Shown in pieces: positions 59,601-64,000 of a DNA stretch of 64,000 bases; positions within the stretch are counted from its first letter, which is position 1, and every line of letters begins with the position of its first letter. This DNA is from JANNYA01 sp031422315 (lineage in GTDB: Bacteria > Pseudomonadota > Gammaproteobacteria > Xanthomonadales > SZUA-5). The position numbers and the translations under genes are program-made. The stretch spans positions 76,391 through 140,390 of the forward strand of contig JANOQN010000042.1 in assembly GCA_031422315.1 (NCBI GenBank), written 5' to 3'. A model generated the notes under the pieces. That model was not told the DNA's origin and did no database searches. It saw only the letters and a list, made by a program, of their open reading frames with translations.

Positions 59601-62600
59601 GGCTAGGTGCAGCTGTGCGTGCTGGCGATGGAAACACTTTGTATTCAGAGGCAACCGTTAATATTCCCGTTGGCGCACCAACGCTGCAGAACATCGCCAT
59701 GGTTCCAAATGGCGCTTTGACAGGCACGCTCAAGCAGGCGAACGGCTCGCCAGTGGCTTTTACAAACATGGGCTTAAGCCAGAATGGTCAGTTTGTTCGT
59801 GGAATTTTTGCTAATGCCGCGGGTGTGTTTGCAACTTCAGTATTGCCGGTCGGCAGTTACGTGCTCGCAAGCACCAATCAATCGGGTGTCGTAGCTAGAC
59901 TAAATGTCTCGATTCAAGACGGCCAAATCACGACCCAAGATTTGGTGTTCCCAGGCGTGGGCACAGCGGCCATTACCGCTAAATTCGCACGCGGCGCAGT
60001 AGCGCCTAATGTGCGGGTTTACCTAGCTTCGCCATCATTGCAAAACGAACGTGATTTGGGCTTGACCAATGGCAGCGGCGTAGTCACAGCGCTGAATGTG
60101 CCGGTAGGCGAATTTTCTTTGCGCGCAAACCATCCTGACACTAATGAAGCAGCAACCGCAACGGGCACGATGACGGCAGATGGTGCAAGCGTAAACGCGC
60201 AGATTGACTTGAAACCCGCAGCGAGTCTGCGCCTCACCGTTTTAGATGCAGACGCAAGTAATGCACCTATTGCAAATGCTAGGGTCACCTACTCCTCCGC
60301 GATTGGAAGCGGGTCAGGCCCTGACACCAATGCCGCAGGCGTTAGCTTGTTGCCTATTTTCCGGCAAGCAAGCTACCGCTATCAAGTGATTGCGCCCGAC
60401 GGCCGTGCGGCTAGCGGCACCTTTGTCGTGGACGTTAGCGTGGATGGGCAAATTGTTGATCGCAACGTCAGCGTTACTGGGCTTTTGGATCAAACCGGAA
60501 CCTTAACGTTTAGCCGTGAAGCGCGCATTTACAGCGTTACGCTGGCACCGGGTGACACCTTGGAGGCAACGATTACCGCAGTCGGTAGCAGCTGCTATCC
60601 AGAGGTTCGGCTAGCCAGGCCTAGCCTGGAAGGTAGCTATGATTACGCGACGTCGTATGGCCCGCCAGCAAGAATTTTTTTCACTGCAAAAGAGCCGACC
60701 CGTGAATATCCGATCGTGGTATCCACCTACAGTGCGTGCGAGGCAACGCCTTATCGTTTAACAGCGAACAAAAATGGCAATCCTGTAGCGCTCGGTACCT
60801 ATCAACATAGCGGCACCTTGACCGGCCGGCTATTGCAAGCGGATGGCACCACCGTAATACCCAACGGCAAAGTTCGTGCTAGCTTGAATCAGGCAGATTA
60901 CTTTGTTGCGCAAGCGATCAGCGATGCCAGCGGCGTGTTTAGCTTTAACCATTTGCCCATTCCTAACCCACCATTCCAAGCTGACACAACTTACACGCTA
61001 AATTACGTGAAACCGGTGGGTGAGCTTGTTGGGGGCAGCGTGACCACCAGCTTCACCGCAATTGGCGCCACGACAACGCAAGACTTGAAATTAGACGCTA
61101 CCACTCAAGTGAATTTTCAATTGAAGAACCTCAACGGTTCGAACTATTTGCCGACTCAGACAGTGGATTTGAAAATTAATCGCGCGCCGAATTTTTTCGA
61201 CTTAGTTGTGCCGGTCGATGCACTAGGCGCGGCCACTTATACCCACATCGGCGATGATCCAGTCGAGGCTATCTTGCAGCTGAAAGATAGCGTGGGCGCT
61301 GTTACGTTCAGAACGTTTGTTATCTTCCAGCCTGCACATGCGCAAACCCTTAGCGTTCCTATTGTGATTGCCTACGCCGCGCTGCAAGGCGTGGTACGCG
61401 ATCCAAGTGGTGCACTTTTACCCAATATCGAAGTGAACTTTAGCCGCCTAAATCCAACGCGTGATTTCGGCAGCGCAAGGACTAACGCAGCAGGCCAGTA
61501 CCTCAAAGATGATTTGCCAGGGGGCAATATTCGCGTTGAGGTCGAAGATCCCATCAATCGCACCTACGCGACTCAAGATGTCGTGAGTATCGCTGGGCAA
61601 ACGGTCGTTCGAGATATTCGACTTAACGCGCGCGGCACGATTACGGGCACGATTACCAGTACAGCAGGTGCGCCGTTAATTGCAGATGTGCGTGCTGAGT
61701 ACGGGCAATTTCCTGGTCAGGGCACTCAGGTAATTTACTCAGGGTCTGGGCCTAACGGGCAATACAACATTCCAAACTTGCCACTAAATGAGCCAATTCG
61801 CATTGTCGCGAGCATCGAAAATGACGGCGCTAATGGAGCAACAATAGAAGCAAGTACCATCCTAACGTTGAGTAATGCTTCGCCTACTGCGGTAGCAAAT
61901 TTAGCGCTGACAATGCCAACAGGTGTAACGCTAACACTAAACTTCGCAGCAGCTGACGGAGAATCTGCTGACCTAGGATCTTGCGAAATATATGTAAGCG
62001 GCGGCACAAGTTCTGGATTTCACTACGGTTGTGATTCCCAAGTTCCGTTCTATGGATTACCGGCTGGTGCTTACAACATCCTCGTGTACTTCGTCGGCAT
62101 CGGCGCTGATGAGCGCACAGTTACTTTGGCCAATCAAAATGCAGAGGAAAACTATCTGTTTTCGGTGGTTCGCGGAACGCTCAAATTGAGCGACGGCAGC
62201 CCAGCGCAAAATGCCACCGTCACGCTGTCTAATGCCGATGGCTATAGTCAGTCCACCGACGTCAGTAACGGCATTTATCGGATTGTCGATGCGCCAATAG
62301 GAGCCTTTACGCTACTCGCCCAAGAAAACGGCACCGCGCTAGAAGCCACCGGCACTGGCAATTTAGTCAATGAGTCTACGCCTGCGGTGGTTGATTTGAC
62401 TTTCCCGGCCTCCACCACGGTAACAGGCGTAGTCAGCACTAGCGGCGGCCAAGCACTGAGCGGTGCCACGGTCTATTTGCAAAACGATTCCTTCGTCAGG
62501 CAAATGCTAACCAACGCACAAGGGCGCTATCGATTTGAGGGGCTTGCACTTGCGCCCTATGAGCTTGTCGCCAGCAATGCCTTGGGCACCAATTTTGCGC

Positions 62601-63673
62601 GCACGCCTATATCCCCCACGATTGCCAATCAGCTGCTCACGGTAAATCTTGCGCTGCCAGCGGCAGGTGCATTGTCAGGTACCGTGTTAAGTCCAAACGG
62701 CGAGCCGGGAATAGACACCTATGGATCGCTTGCGGTTCAACCGACAAATGAAGGCTTAGGATTTTTGAAGTTCGACCTTAGGCCTAGCGCGCTTGGCCGA
62801 TTCTTTGTCCCTGAACTTGCGCCAGGTGATTTCAGGCTTATGTTTAACGGTGGCAATAGCCAAAGTAACGGTTACGGTATCGCGAACGCGCTCATCACCT
62901 CTAGCAGCACCACCACGCAAGATGTGCGTATCGGCACGGCGCTGTATTCTAACCAAACGTTGAATGATTTACTGGCGCGCCATGTTGTTAACCTCGGATT
63001 TCGCGGCGAGATAGCGCGCGCCCTTGACTCGAACTACACCAGCACAACCGCGCTAAACCCGCTTTCCATCAAGGTAGACAACAAGCTAATGCCCGAACAG
63101 CAATTTGCTTTGACCATTGTCGAGCCAAGGCAGATCGGCTACGGCCCCAACACCCTTTCAGGCCTGCGGGTTTCGCGAAAAGTCTATGTCGATGCAGGCA
63201 CCGGCAATGGCTTTGTGCGGGTTTTCGATAGCTTCTACAATCCAACAGCAGGGCCGATCACGGTGCCAATTGCCTTTACCGGTGAATCGGCTTTTGCAAA
63301 CCCAGCACTGATTACCACTGCCGCCAGCACCGGCTCGAAATTTGTGGTGTACGCGCCGCAGCCGGGGCCGGTTATTGCCAGCACTCCCGGCACCGCAGGC
63401 TATGTGTTTGCAGGCGCGGGCGCGCCAGTACCCGCGGCGCTGAACTTTGTTAACGGCCAAGCCGCGCACAGCTGGCAATGGAGCCTTACCGTACCCGCAG
63501 GCGGCACGGCCAGCTATCTAAACTATTTGGTATTGCGTAAAGCGGGTGCAGCCGCCAATGCAGATGTGCAAGCCCAGGCGGCAGCGCTAACTAATATGAC
63601 CCAAACCAAGATGTTCGAAGGCATGAGCGCTACTGAAAAAGCCAGCGTCATTAATTTTGTGGTGCCGCAATGA
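50612..63673 (+). CDS. Giant secreted repeat protein (~4350 aa)
   Basis: It starts at ATG 50612 (MPSLPTHPFMRAFAALMVIL, signal peptide ending near SFAQA); the open frame to 50483 has no support, and the 39602 duplicate begins at the same codon. Most of the protein is a chain of carboxypeptidase-regulatory-like/Cna-B-like beta-sandwich units of ~80-90 residues. They follow the pattern 'G-x-V-x-D-x-x-G-x-x-V-x-G-A-x-V...T-D-x-x-G-x-Y-x-F-x-x-V-P-x-G-x-Y-x-V-x-A', often opened by G-T-V-x-G. Four ~250-aa modules interrupt the chain (about residues 1102-1369, 1837-2093, 2609-2848 and 4110-4353). Near 3290-3390 a segment (LDQTGTLTFSREARIYSVTL) resembles a PPC domain. No anchor, autotransporter or RTX signature is seen. 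A stalk, adhesin or matrix protein is plausible; the function is unknown. Confidence 0.88.
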   Translation: MPSLPTHPFMRAFAALMVILTSTLSFAQAPPPGVACVVSAGNRNAPLAPDGSYTVFGIPGNLGAIRARASCSDGSVGQSAAGFTNPFQPDTIELGPIVFGSITPVPVAINVSAPQRYLTTGQTGQLTVNAVGANGVQTNVTPRSEGTVYAISNDLMATVTNDGLVRIFPLFAPASSARVVASATNEGSVSGTYMFILGPRGKLTGTVTRADGTTAVAGAQVSVLRLQPFEQAGSALTNAAGQFELLEVNAGPFLVSVLDPATGDRALAGALIETEGQITNVALRLNGQGTVNVTVKDAVDAVVPNTVVTLTSLGAYRDTRTLITNAQGVASFAGVAVGDLTVSAREPITRLVGTGVAQLGVNQTLPITLKLQPVAAIQGVVYDVNGTTVKPGVQVRILSRERGILTQLVSGANGEFRFDTLPISDGPFTLDAFLEGRLRARVPGIVLPQPNQVVTRNITLGPVGTITGTVRDLGGAVFANARVSAQSQAFLGLTFETTADNQGRFSILGMPVGDFELTAVTTTGRNGRATGRIANDNETVNVDVVLADNTLIGTVYLRDGITPAGAGVKVYLAPKRFGAPYTYVGAAGVLETTTNSTGGFGFMLPNAGAYIVQAEQLLERGRTEVIAVNLNASQPLQARVVFLAKGSVSGVVKNSAGQVQANANVTVRTEGAFTAERTTTTNASGQYLLDGVFVGDLIVRASNTVTRLSGFNRGRMNTEGEAVVINVTLQATGTVQGRVIDADGSGIATPVRLTLRVNGTQLASIEAPNGAAFSFELIPIGDIEVAAEQISTGNRGVGTTRLLTAGDIKNIDVRLVGMGTVRVTARDSAGAAVAGAMVSMTTRFPFASSQQKLSDAAGLAEFRVFAGDFDTSASKTLTLGTLAGSASGTLLVNQTLAVPLTMTTAAIGSVNGTVFRPDGTTPVGAGIAVQMPPVAPLFTSNFVLTNALGQYEFPRVIAGTYVVDALRFISPSGCPRDRVRGRAGNVTVATQDQIVTANIQLIGQGQVNGKITDAQGAGVAGIDVTLVNPDPIFGFNSNCDSSGTAYDTVTDSEGNYRYLDVPPGNFTLTAENQQRTLRAEGAARVNFDGDIVTLDLTLTSNAVTMPQTFYDANGFEFNITGIGAIGSGTNNVFAAPAPDTSGMRLEIIQNNIAVPFLNGNGTIGELSQNRQQVTLDEVGPSGLNVSRKILTPRAGYFSRYIETLENKTTAPITVSVRVKSHHRNSNSNPRVVDTSDGDQILSVINPVLRDRWAVVDDQSDADPFVSSSIPATAHLFDGAAASLQVASADYSLIGTTGKLTYQWDNITVAPNSKVSLMHFVLHQLDRQSAREASLRLAMLPPEAINDLTTDERAQIKNFAVPATSTVAPLPNLDAGVLQGKVLSGDGVTPVPGAVVRFKSQHPLFGRIRSITSNLQGLFEFRSTLSGTATNYVIPVDNFTLSATYAISGASSSISVGQFPTGQTSVTQNIIFNGTGDVRGTVKRHSNALLSGVEMRLCVEDVRRCSPPANYTTNAADSSYLMLANRPLNYFVFADKTHPQQAGIQGIGGYREIYGKTQVTVTAGDVVLANIIMEPTGSITGIVRDASNNPLVNSVVSLFLAESPNQTARVTSTDTSGRYRFTDVPLGGVVVRARDSITGAGGQGSSSVSVDIESTLDLQIAAFGGIAVQVKFARGLNAPNSSVDCSGTSPCAGGRTDTNGQILLPVTAGTYQVRAFHPDTLSGLFATASATVTAANEQVPITITVPAAGSVSGTIVRPDATTLANGFPIDILQLSGNGHYRSSGLRTTATGTYRAKGLGLGTYLITAYDAAQDRYADAEFTVTEDGQEVTLNMTLLDNRIALPATLKDANQFSFDVQRSGALLSGDTVFNNAGVKLEVNGQTYVGETSARLEAARRQFRIAQIAPINGLQVERKIYVPRGAYFARYLEILKNPTNAPIIASVKLSSTLAGGQVLNTSSGDAIVGNDDRWITVDDSLDEDVRIYDEQLPPSAHVFGALNGSNAPSSVALATGANPVLSAQWNSISVPANGSVTLMHFVALQINRAGVAAAAQRLVSMPPEVLADMTAVERNSIANFAIPADGISAITALPSLTSSVGGIAFEGDVRTPVRSAQITVQSTHPLFNRVWNMRRDPTPLCPFPGTAVASLVSLSTVTPGPQPPALGSFVLQGQLTALDSIALPEGVPVKLTAQEARSCYGKFSGHSFTNVPSRVVTVTPPVVQNVIWDTGVLTGSVIGSADFQVTSGRVYLSVDDPDPEPSQFTPIRNDATYVYPGLLPGNYDLLMDTSHPDAASSDGLRGQRTSVQVTLGQIKVTDVQMQPVGKINGTVITANGEASVNARVTLQGLAPAQSYDQCLSCVPETLSKHKGKRGVEREVRTDSLGRYSFAAVPAGAYTITAIDPISDSRNVVSLSVAANQTQVQNIVLMGLGSANLIVTNPAGAAVFDAFVYMTADAIGPERVVGRTNPQGLLTIANIPIGNYQLRVRDPRYPGVASANRLVSGNIATNGQVNTHQAQLLAYATINVLVIDSDNGGAPVANASVRLTDFTNNTFIGITNAQGRANFTAIGAGSYRIVAYALIGGNSREETVTGTILPPQDGQTVPVSIDLRSAVVPIPVNLWDANRSNYYIGNNAASADTPNLSVDGVAFTGAPNARRELSERQYTVTQPTPLSGLRVTRKAFVPLNGYFVRYVEVLENTTAAPITATIRVSSAVPGYLNNRDTSSGDAMLDANDRWLSLSFTNNQSQDISYAMVSAAQTASALPVLSLSAVVANTQTATATWTALQIPANQTVELIHFAAKQVNRAGGIASAQRLIQLPPEALVGLTNDDVLRVSNFALPITLQSTLPELPSLLGIVSGRVTEGDGTPVSVAVNLSSANPLFNRGWSVGSNQNGDFVLTGLISSNVSVAIPTDAPITISAQNNAGSMQTQTAQASFASGSSTLIQNLQFASGQVQGLVTGATVIGVLSGEIRAVRGTTQVATTTINPDGSYRLRGLQPDTYRLGAAVRAGDGNTLYSEATVNIPVGAPTLQNIAMVPNGALTGTLKQANGSPVAFTNMGLSQNGQFVRGIFANAAGVFATSVLPVGSYVLASTNQSGVVARLNVSIQDGQITTQDLVFPGVGTAAITAKFARGAVAPNVRVYLASPSLQNERDLGLTNGSGVVTALNVPVGEFSLRANHPDTNEAATATGTMTADGASVNAQIDLKPAASLRLTVLDADASNAPIANARVTYSSAIGSGSGPDTNAAGVSLLPIFRQASYRYQVIAPDGRAASGTFVVDVSVDGQIVDRNVSVTGLLDQTGTLTFSREARIYSVTLAPGDTLEATITAVGSSCYPEVRLARPSLEGSYDYATSYGPPARIFFTAKEPTREYPIVVSTYSACEATPYRLTANKNGNPVALGTYQHSGTLTGRLLQADGTTVIPNGKVRASLNQADYFVAQAISDASGVFSFNHLPIPNPPFQADTTYTLNYVKPVGELVGGSVTTSFTAIGATTTQDLKLDATTQVNFQLKNLNGSNYLPTQTVDLKINRAPNFFDLVVPVDALGAATYTHIGDDPVEAILQLKDSVGAVTFRTFVIFQPAHAQTLSVPIVIAYAALQGVVRDPSGALLPNIEVNFSRLNPTRDFGSARTNAAGQYLKDDLPGGNIRVEVEDPINRTYATQDVVSIAGQTVVRDIRLNARGTITGTITSTAGAPLIADVRAEYGQFPGQGTQVIYSGSGPNGQYNIPNLPLNEPIRIVASIENDGANGATIEASTILTLSNASPTAVANLALTMPTGVTLTLNFAAADGESADLGSCEIYVSGGTSSGFHYGCDSQVPFYGLPAGAYNILVYFVGIGADERTVTLANQNAEENYLFSVVRGTLKLSDGSPAQNATVTLSNADGYSQSTDVSNGIYRIVDAPIGAFTLLAQENGTALEATGTGNLVNESTPAVVDLTFPASTTVTGVVSTSGGQALSGATVYLQNDSFVRQMLTNAQGRYRFEGLALAPYELVASNALGTNFARTPISPTIANQLLTVNLALPAAGALSGTVLSPNGEPGIDTYGSLAVQPTNEGLGFLKFDLRPSALGRFFVPELAPGDFRLMFNGGNSQSNGYGIANALITSSSTTTQDVRIGTALYSNQTLNDLLARHVVNLGFRGEIARALDSNYTSTTALNPLSIKVDNKLMPEQQFALTIVEPRQIGYGPNTLSGLRVSRKVYVDAGTGNGFVRVFDSFYNPTAGPITVPIAFTGESAFANPALITTAASTGSKFVVYAPQPGPVIASTPGTAGYVFAGAGAPVPAALNFVNGQAAHSWQWSLTVPAGGTASYLNYLVLRKAGAAANADVQAQAAALTNMTQTKMFEGMSATEKASVINFVVPQ
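53917..54720 (+). repeat. Long module 1 of the giant protein
   Basis: Opens PQTFYDANGFEFNITGIG, contains VSRKILTPRAGYFSRYIETL, RWAVVDDQSD and VSLMHFVLHQLDRQSA, and closes LTTDERAQIKNFAVP. The 'R-K-x-x-x-P-x-x-G-Y-F-x-R-Y-x-E' and 'x-x-L-M-H-F-x' blocks recur in modules 2 and 3 and, more loosely, 4. Confidence 0.8.
56121..56890 (+). repeat. Long module 2 of the giant protein
   Basis: Opens RIALPATLKDANQFSFDVQR, contains VERKIYVPRGAYFARYLEIL, RWITVDDSLDED and VTLMHFVALQINRAGVAAAA, and closes MTAVERNSIANFAIP. It is followed at once by a new regulatory-like unit. Confidence 0.82.
58436..59155 (+). repeat. Long module 3 of the giant protein
   Basis: Opens VPIPVNLWDANRSNYYIGNN, contains VTRKAFVPLNGYFVRYVEVL, RWLSLSFTNN and VELIHFAAKQVNRAGGIASA, and closes LTNDDVLRVSNFALP. 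Confidence 0.82.
62941..63670 (+). repeat. Long module 4 (C-terminal) of the giant protein
   Basis: More diverged: LYSNQTLNDLLARHVVNLGF, VSRKVYVDAGTGNGFVRVFD, ASYLNYLVLRKAGAAANADV and the terminal MSATEKASVINFVVPQ, which matches the closing block of the other modules. It forms the very C-terminus. Confidence 0.75.
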
Positions 63674-63732
63674 GCGCGCAACCCCGTCTTAGTCAGGTAC
63701 CCAGACCATCTTTAAGTACAAGGAACACCCGC

Positions 63733-64000
63733 ATGCCATCGTTAGCCAAGCAAACCGCCCTATGCCTAGCGCTGCTAGCCGCCAGTGCTTTGGTCACAGC
63801 TCAAGCGCCAAGAGCCCTGCCCGATATTCCGATTCATACCGATCCGGCGCGCGGCGCTGCGGCGCCCAGCACGCTGATGGCGCTCAAGCCGAGCGGCAAC
63901 TGGGTGCTGCTGGTATTAAATGCAAGGTTGACCGGCAGCGAAGCCTATTTAAGCCAGCTCAAAGCCGATGGTTTTGATGGCGACAAATTAGTCGTGCTAC
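63733..64000 (+). CDS. Secreted protein, N-terminal part (cut by window edge)
   Basis: ATG 63733 follows AAGGAA at good spacing. A signal peptide (LAKQTALCLALLAASALVTA, cleavage near AQA) is followed by a Pro/Ala-rich start and NWVLLVLNARLTGSEAYLSQ, not a family I recognise. About 89 residues are visible. An in-frame ATG at 63670 overlaps the giant gene's stop (ATGA) and would add 21 residues, but these spoil the signal peptide. The tight spacing suggests co-transcription with the giant gene, so it may be an export or assembly partner. Confidence 0.72.
   Translation, partial: MPSLAKQTALCLALLAASALVTAQAPRALPDIPIHTDPARGAAAPSTLMALKPSGNWVLLVLNARLTGSEAYLSQLKADGFDGDKLVVL

Noticed and set aside
1..64000. 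CRISPR arrays, tRNA or rRNA genes
   Set aside because: Reading through, I saw no regularly spaced identical repeats and no clover-leaf or rRNA-like sequence; a tRNAscan or Infernal run would be needed to exclude small RNAs.

Overview
The window is a piece of a bacterial chromosome, most likely from a gammaproteobacterium. The evidence is a type II secretion gspB, a grpE-dnaK pair behind a sigma-32-like promoter, a YbdL/YafV-type aminotransferase-amidase pair, and Pseudomonas-like parS sites beside dnaN-recF-gyrB. Degenerate 'F-x-x-G-F-E' motifs just after signal peptides recall Lysobacterales/Xanthomonadales secreted proteins, but that placement is only a guess.

Region 1 (1-33.1 kb) is mostly housekeeping. 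It holds thiE, a VanY-type carboxypeptidase, two M17 aminopeptidases, lgt, ribD, a pyk-pxpB-pxpC run, dnaK and grpE, a DUF4139 protein, a GlxA-type regulator, an HD-domain/MAPEG pair, an ABM-NIPSNAP-ArsR operon, rsmE, an omega-amidase/aminotransferase pair, tal and a SYLF lipid-binding protein. Then comes dnaN-recF-gyrB, followed by gspB and a rhomboid protease. Just upstream of dnaN lies a cluster of five DnaA-box-like 9-mers plus an AT-rich stretch. Three parS-like sites lie in and after recF. This looks like an origin region, yet dnaA is not in the window; an integrase 5' relic and an aminopeptidase sit where dnaA is often found. Small scars occur here too: a scrambled copy of the HD gene, a truncated reductase and a microduplication of the GlxA gene.

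Region 2 (33.1-50.4 kb) is the most unusual part: a compound locus that looks like a polymorphic-toxin system with a reservoir of displaced modules. The intact head gene (46.1-50.4 kb, minus) encodes a 1444-aa secreted protein. It has a signal peptide, Ig-like and Big-1-like domains, a carboxypeptidase-regulatory-like domain, a conserved hinge, a PKD-like domain, a helical pre-toxin segment and a C-terminal PD-(D/E)xK-like nuclease candidate. Three bases downstream is a 278-aa candidate immunity gene. Next comes a second, 5'-truncated toxin with a near-identical 1-kb middle, a diverged nuclease end and its own paralogous candidate immunity gene. Further downstream are a module with a Cys-rich linker and an HExxH zincin motif coupled by ATGA overlap to a 198-aa secreted partner, a frameshifted copy of that module with its partner, and a third partner behind a metallopeptidase scrap. 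Three ~80-bp direct repeats (R1-R3) each abut the 3' end of a partner gene. There are also a plus-strand head fragment with an in-frame stop, a pre-toxin scrap, a chimeric short head with a membrane-protein neighbour, and a duplicated 5' end of the giant gene. Conserved N-terminal parts with swapped C-termini and decayed copies suggest recombination-driven cassette exchange.

Region 3 (50.6-64 kb) is one 13-kb gene divergent from the toxin head. It encodes a ~4350-aa secreted protein built from many carboxypeptidase-regulatory-like beta-sandwich repeats, punctuated by four copies of a ~250-aa module. The start of another secreted protein follows and runs off the window. The giant protein may be a surface scaffold or adhesin; any functional link to the divergent toxin gene is inferred only from the shared intergenic region and its duplication at 39.4-39.8 kb.
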